Positions 7,597 to 15,440 are shown, numbered from the stretch's first letter. The stretch is 64,000 bases of DNA from Pseudomonas sp. MRSN 12121 (GCF_000931465.1 NZ_CP010892.1:6657388-6721387); one strand, 5' to 3'. Made by a program: numbers and translations. Notes: a model not told the origin generated them from the letters alone.

Positions 7597-8642
7597 TCTA
7601 GACCCTCTATGAATGAATACCGTTTGGCGACGTCGAACTGCTCGTAAATATCACTAGCGGAGAGTCCCTCAATCATCGCCGTCGTATGATCATCCGCTAG
7701 GCCTCGCTGATGAATCGCCGGGTTGTCCGAGCAAATTACAAAGGGGACTTGGTGACGCCGAAACTCCAGCAGAGGATGGGCCTCGTCGACAGGAACAGCT
7801 CCGGTGAGCCGGTTGCTAATTGGGCATACTTCGACGCAGATATCCTGCTTTGCCAAGAGGTCTAGCAAATGAGGATCCTTGCTGGCTGCTGTTCCATGGC
7901 CAATACGATCTGCGCCAAACAATTCCACGGCTGCTCGAACGTTGTCCACGCGACCGGTTTCGCCTGCATGTATGGTGATCCCGAGTCCGAACCGATCTTT
8001 CGCCTTCCGAAACAGTGACGGTAATTCAGCTGGATGCGCAATTTCCTCGTCACCTGCCAGATCAAGCCCCACCACTTCATCCGGTTCACCGAGGTTTTGA
8101 TACGCTTGCAGAAGTGCAGACAAACCAACCGAGCTGTAATCGCCGCGCGTCACCGTGAGGATCAAGCCGAGACGCATGCCGAAGAGGTCCGACGCGGCTC
8201 TGGACGATTCTATGAGGCGTTCCAGGGCTTGTGTGGGTGAGCAATTTTGCAGAGTAGCAAGGTACAAAACGCTGCTTCGGAGCTCCACAAAGCGCACATT
8301 GTTCTCCGCGAGACTCGTGACGACTGCAAGGGAAAGACGATCCAGGTTTTCGCGTTTTTTAGGAAAGAGCCGCAACACTTGCCAAGGGGTCAGGTATGAC
8401 GCCAGTGACTGACACGGCGTGTGCCGCAACAGATCCCGCTCAATTAGAAAGCCAGACGGCAGCTCTGTTAATTCGTCCGCAAGAATGTCTTGAATGGTCG
8501 ATACCGGGATCGCTCCGTTCATGTGCACATGAAGCTCTCCGCGATACAGCTTACTAAATTCTGCAGTAAAGCTCTGGCGCACCACCTCGTGCTCTATCTC
8601 TTCGCTCTGCGTTTTTGATAGGTCAACCTGCCACTGATTCAA
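7593..8642 (-). CDS. komA: Adenosine/deoxyadenylate deaminase family protein, KomA-like
   Basis: This 349-residue metal-dependent deaminase carries the zinc ligands and catalytic residues of the adenosine deaminase family: ELHVHMNG (His38, His40), ITIHAGE (about 222-228), RIGHGTAA (about 246) and CSDNPAIH (about 305-312; SDNP rather than the commoner SDDP). In the Kongming system the deaminase makes deoxyinosine monophosphate, which a phage kinase converts to dITP. The first gene of the operon starts with TTG (8642), preceded by AAGGA at a suitable distance; no ATG allows the complete first strand. A salvage adenosine deaminase is possible, but coupling to HAM1- and SIR2-like genes argues for defence. 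Confidence 0.85.
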   Translation of the reverse strand: MNQWQVDLSKTQSEEIEHEVVRQSFTAEFSKLYRGELHVHMNGAIPVSTIQDILADELTELPSGFLIERDLLRHTPCQSLASYLTPWQVLRLFPKKRENLDRLSLAVVTSLAENNVRFVELRSSVLYLATLQNCSPTQALERLIESSRAASDLFGMRLGLILTVTRGDYSSVGLSALLQAYQNLGEPDEVVGLDLAGDEEIAHPAELPSLFRKAKDRFGLGITIHAGETGRVDNVRAAVELFGADRIGHGTAASKDPHLLDLLAKQDICVEVCPISNRLTGAVPVDEAHPLLEFRRHQVPFVICSDNPAIHQRGLADDHTTAMIEGLSASDIYEQFDVAKRYSFIEGLD

Positions 8643-8877
8643 TCGCTATCCTTAGTCGCTAGCCACGAGCCAAGTTTTCACACCCCTTGACCGTCTGCGT
8701 TTTTACGACAATCCGAAAACCACCCTATGTACCTGCTGGTCAGGTAGTTCGTCCACATTTCTGACTTAGTACTTCCTCATTGCTATGGCTCGAGGGGTGA
8801 CGGTTGGCCCGTACAGGGATCGGTGGCTGCCGGACTCGGTAGCATAAGCTGCTGTTCGTGACAGGCTGCTTCTAGCC

Positions 8878-9521
8878 GATTCTGTTGAAAAAGTAGCTGC
8901 TTCCCCATGCCGTCGGCAGAATTGCTCTGTCAGCGAGTGTGGGGGCGAACAGCATGATGGGACAGTTACCGAGAGGGCAGCAGCGCCTGTTCTACTCGTT
9001 CAATCTGGAAGATCACGTCCCAACCCAACACCTCCTGCGCAGCATCGACCAGTGTCTGGATCTCAGTGATCTGCGCGCCTCTACCTGGCGGATTTCTATA
9101 GCCCCATCGGGCGCCCCTCGATTGATCCGGAATTGATGGTGCGCATGCTGGTCGTCGGCTACTGCTATGGCATCCGTTCCGAGCGGAGATTGTGCGAAGA
9201 GGTACATCTAAACCTGGCCTATCGCTGGTTCTGCCGGCTGGGTCTGGAAGACGAAGTACCCAATCACTCGACCTTTTCGAAGAATCGCCACGGCCGTTTC
9301 CGTGACAGCGATCTGTTCCGCTGGTTGTTCAATGAGGTGCTGCGGCGCTGCATGGCGGCCGGCCTGGTAAAGGGGGAAGGTTTCGCCGTCGACGCCAGCA
9401 TCATCAAGGCTGATGCCAGCCGGCAAACGCCGAAAGGCAACTTGAAGTAGCTTGCAGCCACTTCAACTACAGGCACACCCAACCGTCTGGCTGCCGCTGA
9501 CCCTACTTTTTCAACAGAATC
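8878..9521 (+). mobile_element. IS1182-type insertion sequence, internally deleted
   Basis: It is bounded by perfect 19-bp inverted repeats, GATTCTGTTGAAAAAGTAG (8878-8896) and its complement (9503-9521), and flanked by a 4-bp direct repeat AGCC (8874-8877 and 9522-9525). The body is only 644 bp, whereas IS1182-family elements are about 1.6-1.7 kb, so most of the transposase gene has been lost while both ends remain. Confidence 0.85.
8954..9450 (+). pseudogene. IS1182-family transposase N-terminal fragment
   Basis: The frame opens with MMGQLPRGQQRLFYSFNLED, then shifts near 9080 (SDLRA...) into the frame that reads DFYSPIGRPSIDPELMVRML and VGYCYGIRSERRLCEEVHLN. It continues to FAVDASIIKADASRQ, where the first catalytic aspartate (DAS) lies. 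It stops at 9450, after which the middle and the rest of the DDE domain are missing. Both the frameshift and the deletion make it non-functional. It shares its strand with the graspetide genes downstream but has no functional link to them. Confidence 0.85.
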
Positions 9522-9711
9522 AGCCAAAAGCGGACGTCAAGAGTAGCGAAACCCACTGCCGGCAGTGCATTGTGCCCAGTCCCCCGGGCTCCACCCTGCT
9601 CCTAATGAACGACTTGTAATCCAAACGCATTCCTTGTGGGCATTGTCCGGTAATTAACATCAAAGTAGCATCAGGCCAGCCTACAGAAACCGATCTCAAT
9701 GGATATGGTGC

Positions 9712-10179
9712 ATGCACGATACGATCAATACGGACACTCGCCCCTCCCGCAGCGAGAGAAACATATCGCCTTTCTTAGCCAAGGCTGGGATACCTCGCAC
9801 AGGTGAAGATCGGCTTCCGGGATATTACTGCGAGCAACAGAAAATGTGGGTGGTCGACACAGAGCAAGGCACACAGCCCATTATCAATGAGCAGGCGCTC
9901 TCGCAGTTGCTGACCAAGACGCGAGCGCACGAAGAGGAAGATGACGATTCCTACCTTGCGCTTGAACTGATGACCAAGACCCATCAGCAAATCGAGAGTG
10001 ACGATGACACCCGGCCCACGGGGTACAGCAACCTCTTACAGCTAGTGACCAAAACTGAATCGGTTCAAGAGGTTGATGACAATTACTCAGCAAGCCAACT
10101 GCTGGAGCTGGTCACCAAGACCAAGGTTCAACAGGAAGCAGACGATGACGGCTTCCAGTCCTTTGGGTTTCATTGCTGA
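9712..10179 (+). CDS. Graspetide (omega-ester peptide) precursor with four core repeats
   Basis: This 155-residue precursor-like protein has an N-terminal half (leader) containing ISPFLAKAG, similar to the PFFARFL helix recognised by graspetide ATP-grasp enzymes, and a conserved-looking LPGYYCEQQKMWVVD segment. The second half holds four repeats: TKT at residues 68-70, 88-90, 113-115 and 135-137, each followed 4-5 residues later by an acidic patch (EEEDDD, ESDDD, EVDD, EADDD). Thr/Lys hydroxyl or amino donors paired with Glu/Asp acceptors are what macrolactone/macrolactam-forming ATP-grasp ligases use. The adjacent gene encodes such a ligase. Spacing between repeats is 20-25 residues, so four separate rings or cores are likely. 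No protease or exporter gene is adjacent. Confidence 0.8.
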   Translation: MHDTINTDTRPSRSERNISPFLAKAGIPRTGEDRLPGYYCEQQKMWVVDTEQGTQPIINEQALSQLLTKTRAHEEEDDDSYLALELMTKTHQQIESDDDTRPTGYSNLLQLVTKTESVQEVDDNYSASQLLELVTKTKVQQEADDDGFQSFGFHC

Positions 10180-10588
10180 CCAGGACGGATCAAGTTAGGG
10201 AAAACGAATGCTGTTATTAGTCACAAATCGCCGCGACATCACGGTCGATTACGTCGTGGCCGAGCTGAAGCGCCGGCAGACTTCCTTCTTCCGTCTGAAC
10301 ACCGAAGAGCTATCGACGGCCCGCTGCACAATGACTGCATTTCCCAGAAACGCCTGGTCACTGTCCTTCGAGGGACCAGTGCTTCAGGGATCCGATGTCA
10401 AAGCGGCATATTTCCGACGTCCAGCCCCCCCTACTGGCAACGTCAGCATCACCGATAACGGCGAACGGGAGTACGCGGAAGCAGAATGGGGCGCCTTCCT
10501 GAAGAGCTTGTATGCACGCCTGGAAGGTCTTTGGCTCAACGCGCCGATGGATATTTTCGCGGCTGAAGACTGAATCGCCCCAGGTTTT

Positions 10589-11470
10589 CTAGACACTCTC
10601 CAGGCTCTGGAAATAGCGCTTTTCAAACTCTACCGGCGACAGCTGATTGTTGAAACCGTGCCGGCGTTTTGGGTTGTAGAACATCTCGATGTAATCGAAA
10701 ACATCAGCGCGAGCATCCTGCCTGGTGCTGTAGATCTTTCGCCTGATCCGCTCCCGCTTCAGCAGCTGGAAAAAGCTTTCCGCCACCGCATTGTCATGGC
10801 AGTTGCCACGTCGACTCATGCTGCCAAGCAAGTTGTTGGCTTTCAGGAAACTCTGCCAGTCACCGCTGCTGAACTGACTACCTTGGTCTGAGTGAATCAT
10901 CACCTCTTGGTTTGGCTTACGCCGCCAAACCGCCATCAGCAATGCATCAATAGCCAAATCGCTGGTCATCTGTGGCTTCATCGACCAACCGATTACCTGC
11001 CGCGAAAACAGATCGAGCACCACCGCCAAAAATAACCAACCCTCATAGGTGCGGATGTAGGTGATGTCCGTAACCCAGACTTTGTTGGGCTCGGTGACAT
11101 TGAATCGACGCTCAAGATGATTCGGTGAGGCCGCTGGAGGCTTGCCGCCATAACGTCCTGGACGCCGCCGATATCCCGTCTGCGAACGCAGGCCTTCCTG
11201 GCGCATTAGTCGAGCAACGCGATGCCTGCCGCACTGTTCTCCAAGCTCACGCAGGTCGTCATGGATTTTGCGGTAGCCATAGACTCCACCGCTCTCTAAC
11301 CAGGAGTGCTTGATCAAACTCAGCAGCCGCTGATCATCCTTAGCTCGTGCCGAGTTCGGCTCTGCCAGCCAAGCGTAGTAACCGCTGGCATGTACTTTCA
11401 GGGTCAGGCACAGGCGGCGAACCGAATAGTCTGCGGATAACTGATTGATGAAGGCGTACTTCAGCCGCAC
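10589..11470 (-). CDS. IS3-family transposase OrfB (DDE integrase core)
   Basis: This 293-residue OrfB has an HTH_21 region (YGYRKIHDDLRELGEQCGRHRV) followed by the rve integrase core. The DDE triad lies in VWVTDITYI, MIHSDQGSQFSS and DNAVAESFFQLLKRE. It overlaps orfA by 10 bp and is probably produced as an OrfAB fusion by -1 frameshifting on the AAAAAAG run at 11494-11500 (minus strand). The listed GTG start at 11470 is nominal. The gene is intact, so the IS may still be active. Confidence 0.93.
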   Translation of the reverse strand: MRLKYAFINQLSADYSVRRLCLTLKVHASGYYAWLAEPNSARAKDDQRLLSLIKHSWLESGGVYGYRKIHDDLRELGEQCGRHRVARLMRQEGLRSQTGYRRRPGRYGGKPPAASPNHLERRFNVTEPNKVWVTDITYIRTYEGWLFLAVVLDLFSRQVIGWSMKPQMTSDLAIDALLMAVWRRKPNQEVMIHSDQGSQFSSGDWQSFLKANNLLGSMSRRGNCHDNAVAESFFQLLKRERIRRKIYSTRQDARADVFDYIEMFYNPKRRHGFNNQLSPVEFEKRYFQSLESV

Positions 11471-11739
11471 TCCTTGGCAAAGTACGCGGCGGCCTTTTTT
11501 AGGATGTCTCGCTCTTCGGTCACGCGCTTGAGTTCGGCACGCAGGCGACGTAACTCAGCGTGTTGATCGTCTTCTTGCGCTCGCTGCTCTTGGGGCTTGC
11601 TGTAGCGCTTCACCCAGGCATACAGGCTGTGGGTCGACATGCCCAAGCGAGCAGCTACCTCAGCCACCGGCAGACCTCGCTCGGTCACCTGTTTGACGGC
11701 TTCGATTTTGAATTCTTCGGGATAACGCGGGTTGCTCAT
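11461..11739 (-). CDS. IS3-family transposase OrfA (HTH)
   Basis: This 92-residue OrfA has a Tnp_1 helix-turn-helix (YPEEFKIEAVKQVTERGLPV, then AEVAARLGMSTHSLYAWVKR) and a C-terminal leucine-rich coiled coil (LRRLRAELKRVTEERDILKK) that mediates multimerisation. The slippery A6G heptamer falls in its last codons. GGAGGTGCC precedes ATG 11739. Confidence 0.93.
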   Translation of the reverse strand: MSNPRYPEEFKIEAVKQVTERGLPVAEVAARLGMSTHSLYAWVKRYSKPQEQRAQEDDQHAELRRLRAELKRVTEERDILKKAAAYFAKECG

Positions 11740-12388
11740 GGCACCTCCTAATGGGCCGTATTATGAGGCCTGGAGGTGTCTACGAAACTAGGGGCGATTC
11801 AGACAAGCCAAGGCAGTTGATGCTCGCGAGCGAGATTGGCTTCAACGTACCGCAAGCAGTGATCACGAACGATATCGCCTCGGTACGTGAGGTAGTCCAG
11901 GCAGGGCCTGCTATCGGAAAGCCACTTAGGCAAGCGCTGATCAACGGCGAGCAGGAGCGGGTGATTTTTACCACTCGACTGGAGGATCTTCGCGACAGCG
12001 ACGAAGACGCCATTTCGCTGGCCCCCTTCATTGCCCAGACCGAGATCAAAAAGCAGTACGACGTCCGAGTGACAGTCGTAGGAAGCCAACTTTTCGCAAC
12101 CGCGATCAGGTCGCAGGAGTACGAAGAAACCACGGTGGATTGGCGCCAGGGTAGCCGGTCAGATCTTAAGCATGAGCGCATTGAGCTTCCTAGCGAAGTT
12201 GAGGAGCAATGCACTGTGCTCATGAAGCACCTGAACCTACGTTATGGGGCGATCGACCTAGTGTGCGACCAACAGGGCAAACTGTGGTTCTTGGAGATCA
12301 ACCCGAATGGACAATGGGCCTGGATCGAGAACCTCACCGGGTACCCAATTGCCGCCGCGATCGTTGATGAGCTTGAGGACATCGCCCG

Positions 12389-13051
12389 ATGCCAAAGCTA
12401 ATCCCAGCATGGCTGTGGCCCCGCTTGACGCCTTCATCACCAGAGGATGAATCCCGACAGCAGAAGTGGCTTCGAAGTGAGCAAGAAAAGGTCGATCAAG
12501 GATCTTGGGCAGATAAAAGTGATGTTGCGCTGGAGGAGGCACGTAGGCTCTTTGACGCTGAGCATGAGCGCCGCCGAGGGGCAGACTCCAAAGCCGGCCT
12601 TTATCTCGCAGCAATTACCGCGCTGATCCCTATCCTAGCCACAATCCTTCCTGGACTCTGGAATGATCAGATCAGCAGAACCCTGAGAGGCACCCTGCTT
12701 GGGATCTTCATCTGCGCACTGCTCTATCTGATGCGTGCCGGGTTGTGGGCCTTGCAGACCATCAAGACCACGCCTGCGGCACAGTTAGGTGCAGGCGATA
12801 TCGCTGAAAGCTTCAGCTCCGATAAGCCTGAAGAGAAGCTTGTGAAGCAGCTGCTGAGTGCCGTGATTTACAACTTCACTGGTACGAACCAGAAAATCAG
12901 CTGCATAAAGATGACGCACGAGTTTTTGCTGCGAGCCTTCTTTTGCTTCGTGGCCTTTCTGGCCATTCAGGCAGTTTGGCCTGCGGCAGCTTGGGCGATT
13001 GGTCGGATTCATAACGAGATCATCACCCCGCTAATGAGCTGTTTCCCTTAG
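12389..13051 (+). CDS. Membrane protein, PycTM-like, associated with graspetide cluster
   Basis: This 220-residue protein has a charged N-terminal helix (ARRLFDAEHERRRGADSKAG), then about four hydrophobic segments: YLAAITALIPILATILPG (about 71-88), LLGIFICALLYLMRAGLWAL (about 106-125) and a C-terminal pair around FLLRAFFCFVAFLAIQAVWP (about 177-200). The R-x-A-D-S-K-A-G motif just before the first membrane helix resembles the PycTM/2TM effectors of Pycsar and CBASS. The start overlaps the ligase gene by 13 bp, so it belongs to the same operon. It could be an immunity or export partner of the peptide, or a membrane-damaging effector controlled by it; sequence alone cannot decide. Confidence 0.7.
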   Translation: MPKLIPAWLWPRLTPSSPEDESRQQKWLRSEQEKVDQGSWADKSDVALEEARRLFDAEHERRRGADSKAGLYLAAITALIPILATILPGLWNDQISRTLRGTLLGIFICALLYLMRAGLWALQTIKTTPAAQLGAGDIAESFSSDKPEEKLVKQLLSAVIYNFTGTNQKISCIKMTHEFLLRAFFCFVAFLAIQAVWPAAAWAIGRIHNEIITPLMSCFP

Positions 13052-13107
13052 GCCCCGCGCCCCTAGAACGCTTGGCTCACCTTGCTCACGTCGTGACAGC
13101 ATTATCT

Positions 13108-13133
13108 AGAGCTCCACTTACACGGAGCTCTTT
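13108..13133 (+). promoter_or_regulatory. Hairpin overlapping a ribosome-binding site
   Basis: AGAGCTCC (13108-13115) pairs with GGAGCTCT (13124-13131) across an 8-base loop. The right arm contains the GGAG that would serve ATG 13136. It could act as a terminator-like end for the graspetide operon (TTT follows) and at the same time hide the ribosome-binding site of the next small gene. Confidence 0.45.
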
Positions 13134-13135
13134 GT

Positions 13136-13291
13136 ATGAACGACCTCACGATTTGCCTGGACTGCGGTCTGCCTTTTGGACCAGTGGAATGGAGCGCGGA
13201 CCTCTCCGGCATCGGTGATGACTGCTCCAACTGGGCAACCTTCGTAGACGATGAGGTGTGCCAATGCGCCGTCGAGGATCACGATGATTGA
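13136..13291 (+). CDS. Small cysteine-containing hypothetical protein (51 aa)
   Basis: The protein begins MNDLTICLDCGLPFGPVEWS and ends ...DDEVCQCAVEDHDD. Five cysteines occur as CxxC early, a single Cys in the middle and CxC near the end, an arrangement compatible with a small zinc ribbon. GGAG eight bases upstream of the ATG serves as the ribosome-binding site but sits in a hairpin arm. It is acidic and lacks membrane segments. No family is recognised. A further short frame (ATG 13284 to about 13420) looks non-coding in its second half. Confidence 0.5.
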   Translation: MNDLTICLDCGLPFGPVEWSADLSGIGDDCSNWATFVDDEVCQCAVEDHDD

Positions 13292-13639
13292 CTCTTTGGC
13301 CAAGCCTCCCCCTGACCTGCAGGCCGTGAGCGATCAGAAGCCTCAACCGGCTTGCTCGATAATCGTGTTGGCCTTGAGCTCGGCCATATCAATCTATTCG
13401 CCCTGGAGAGCCCCATGACATTTCGCGTCGAAACCCTCTTCGATCAGACCCATACCTGCTCCACGGGTCATGATGATCCTGATCACATCACCGACCGCGA
13501 CCTGCGCACCTGGACTTGTTCGCCCCCCTTCGCGACGTCTTCCAGTGCCGTCAGATGGCCTACCTCGATGCGCAGGCGATCGGCGTGCAACTGGTGACCC
13601 TGCGCAGCGAATCCGTGCGTGGCAACTTTGTGTTCCCCG
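13292..13639. other. Degenerate coding debris before the integrase remnant
   Basis: Overlapping short frames switch without a continuous gene. One reads MTFRVETLFDQTHTCSTGHDD from ATG 13415. The composition is protein-like in patches, so this may be further decayed coding sequence. No repeat or RNA structure was noted. Confidence 0.3.
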
Positions 13640-14075
13640 GGCCGGATAGCCGGGGCCACCATCCGCCGCAAACTGGCGGCGCTGGCCAGCCTGTTTGATC
13701 ACCTGCTGGAATCTAACGCGGGAGCCGGCGGCAACCCGGTACACGGGTTACGCTTATCTCGAATCCGACGCCGAGCGGGGGCCTGGGCCGGGTCCATTAT
13801 TTCGCTCGCTACGCGGCCGTGACCTGTCCGGTACCGGGATCAGTGCGAACGGGATCTACCTGCTGGTGGCCCACTGGGCCAAGGTCGCGGGGATCCAGAC
13901 GAGGGCTTGGGGGTGCACGGACTGCGCACCACGGCGGCAATCAACGCCCTGAAACACGATGCAGATATCGCCAAAGTTCAGGCCTGACTGGGTCATGCCA
14001 ACATCAGCACGACCCGCCTATACGATCGCAGGGGCTGCGGCCAAGGATTCGCCTACCTACAAAGTGAAGTATTGA
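13640..14075 (+). pseudogene. Tyrosine recombinase (phage-type integrase), decayed 3' part
   Basis: Pieces in different frames can be read as one integrase: the core-binding region GATIRRKLAALASLFDHLLE (from about 13650), then SANGIYLLVAHWAKVAGI, then the catalytic C-terminus GVHGLRTTAAINALKHDADI and LGHANISTTRLYDRR, ending SPTYKVKY-stop at 14073-14075. HGLR and GHANISTTRLYDR are the classical HxxR, H and Y boxes. An internal TGA just before LGHAN and at least two frameshifts make it inactive. The 5' half is missing or unrecognisable. Confidence 0.8.
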
Positions 14076-14092
14076 GGCTGTGCTCATAGCCG

Positions 14093-14737
14093 CTATACCG
14101 CATCAGGAACTTTGCCTAGACGAGGATCGGCGACCGTCAGGCCTCGGATGAAGTAGGCCCTGAACGCAGGCTTTCCGTCCTCGGGATGGACCATATCGGC
14201 GTGCAGCAGCCCGATCGAATAGAGTTCCGACAAGCCGGCTCGAACGTCCGCCCGTCGAACTCCCGTGTGCTCCACGATTTGCTCGTAGGTCAGAGCAGTC
14301 CAGTCAAATTTGTTGCTCCGGCGCGCAATCAAAATCACATAGATCTTCAAAGCGGCCAAGCGTATTGCACCACGATTCCCCAACTCTTTAAGGCGAAGAC
14401 GGAGGAGGTCGAAGGGAAGCTTCGCCCAGTAATTGTCGCCCACCTCATTCACCGTATAGCGGTGCGCGTGATCGCCAGCGATCGTAAGGATCTGCATGTC
14501 CGCAAGCATTCGAAGTCCCTTCGAGATCATGGGCCGCGAAAGGCCGGTGAGCAGCTCAAAATCGTTATAGGACACAGCAGCCGTGCGGGTGTGGAAATCG
14601 GCCTGCAGCGAAACCGCGAGTAAGCACTTCAGCGCAGCAATGCTTGTTCCCGCTTGTCCGCCGGCCTTGAATGCCCCCAGATCGCAACCAGTGGTCCGCG
14701 TCCATCCGGTTGGGAGCTTGCTGAATCGGTAGGCCAT
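14093..14737 (-). CDS. Winged-helix protein, plasmid Rep-like or regulator
   Basis: This 214-residue protein has two likely winged-helix segments: SYNDFELLTGLSRPMISKGL with RMLADMQILTI (about 56-86), and ALTYEQIVEHTGVRRADVRA with GLSELYSIGLLHAD (about 148-181). The duplicated winged-helix arrangement is typical of plasmid replication initiators but is also found in some phage or island regulators. I chose ATG 14737, which has GAAGGA in front and follows the upstream stop by one base. It is coupled to a tiny membrane protein gene. The AT-rich block to its right (14880-15150) could be an origin region, but no clear iterons were found. Confidence 0.6.
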   Translation of the reverse strand: MAYRFSKLPTGWTRTTGCDLGAFKAGGQAGTSIAALKCLLAVSLQADFHTRTAAVSYNDFELLTGLSRPMISKGLRMLADMQILTIAGDHAHRYTVNEVGDNYWAKLPFDLLRLRLKELGNRGAIRLAALKIYVILIARRSNKFDWTALTYEQIVEHTGVRRADVRAGLSELYSIGLLHADMVHPEDGKPAFRAYFIRGLTVADPRLGKVPDAV

Positions 14738-14738
14738 A

Positions 14739-14873
14739 TCAGTCCTTCTTCGAGCCGGTGAGATGACGTACAACCTGGTAGATCACCACCAGGGCAACAA
14801 TAGAAACGCAAGACACCAAGACAGCCGGATCGGCATGGGAAAGGGTACTTGCAAGTTTGGAAATGGAATCCAT
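14739..14873 (-). CDS. Small single-pass membrane protein (44 aa)
   Basis: The 44-residue sequence starts MDSISKLASTLSHADPAVLV and continues with one hydrophobic helix (SCVSIVALVVIYQVV) and a basic tail RHLTGSKKD. GAGGG lies a few bases before ATG 14873. Its TGA is one base from the ATG of the winged-helix gene, so the two are co-translated. The short TM architecture fits a small regulatory or toxic peptide. The role is unknown. Confidence 0.55.
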   Translation of the reverse strand: MDSISKLASTLSHADPAVLVSCVSIVALVVIYQVVRHLTGSKKD

Positions 14874-15312
14874 GGGTAGGCCCTCATTGGCTGAATGTGT
14901 GTCCATTCCACCCTACACCACAGATGTTAATCTAGAATAGGTGCCAGCCCTTTCTATGCTCGTGATCTCTGTAAGCCTTGTTGTGAAAGGGCTATACGAG
15001 CTAATCGGGAAAAAATGAAAATCCCAAGTTGGTTAACGAGATGGGGAAAAGTACCCATTTTTGGTAAATGGCAAAGATGGTGAAAATTCCTCTTAGTAAA
15101 TGGGAAGCACCTAAAAACTCCTAGCGCTCTAAAAATCTTGGCTAGGGACGGCCCGATCAGGCGCCACTGACGCCCATGCACAAGGTCGGCACGTCCACTG
15201 GCTTTTGGGAGAAAGCGCGTAGGCGCTTCGTCAGTGCCGGCGTCGACTGACCGTGGACATTCGCACTGGCAACCAAGAAGACGAACAGCAGCGCTGGCAG
15301 CACCTGGCACCA
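14874..15312. other. AT-rich non-coding stretch, possible origin or regulatory region
   Basis: It is clearly richer in A/T than its surroundings between about 14920 and 15130. It contains short related motifs (GGTAAATGGC, AGTAAATGGG, and CCATTTTTGG with TAAATGG forming a small inverted repeat). It lies directly upstream of the small membrane gene and the Rep-like gene, which would suit a promoter or a plasmid-type origin. I cannot demonstrate iterons. Confidence 0.35.
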
Positions 15313-15354
<42 letters not shown>

Positions 15355-15440
15355 AATGAGGGCCTGGGGATGCACGGACTGCGCGCCACGGCGGCGATCA
15401 GCGCCTTGGAACCATGCAGATATCGCCAAAGTACGCATTC
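15355..15440 (+). pseudogene. Second fragment of the same integrase family
   Basis: The frame reads EGLGMHGLRATAAISAL and then, after a slip, HADIAKV. It corresponds almost word for word to 13908-13980 of the first remnant (GLGVHGLRTTAAINALKHDADIAKV). It is a partial duplicate of an integrase HxxR region, cut off before the His/Tyr box. Confidence 0.7.

Larger units (their letters stand above)
10571..11801 (-). mobile_element. IS3-family insertion sequence (IS51-like group)
   Basis: The element is 1231 bp, from TGAATCGCCCC (10571) to GGGGCGATTCA (11801). The ends are imperfect inverted repeats extending about 30 bp, with matches around TAGACAC and CCAGGC. A 3-bp target duplication GAC flanks it (10568-10570 and 11802-11804), typical of IS3 elements. 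It carries orfA and orfB on the minus strand. Confidence 0.93.
10208..12401 (+). pseudogene. MvdD-like ATP-grasp peptide ligase, split by IS3-family element
   Basis: The coding parts are 10208-10570 (121 codons, MLLLVTNRRDITVDYVVAEL... to FAAED) and 11805-12401 (198 codons, KPRQLMLASEIGFNVPQAV... to the stop). Joining them across the duplicated GAC gives a 319-residue protein, the normal length for MvdC/MvdD-type graspetide ligases. The C-terminal part holds ATP-grasp motifs, including the metal-binding FLEINPNGQW. The insertion separates the N-terminal pre-ATP-grasp domain from the catalytic core, so cyclisation of the precursor is presumably abolished. Its last 13 bases overlap the next gene. 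Confidence 0.9.

Noticed and set aside
6245..8642. Considered RADAR (RdrA/RdrB) instead of Kongming
   Set aside because: RADAR pairs a large AAA+ ATPase with a much larger deaminase. Here the partners are HAM1-like and SIR2-like, and the deaminase is of ordinary length.
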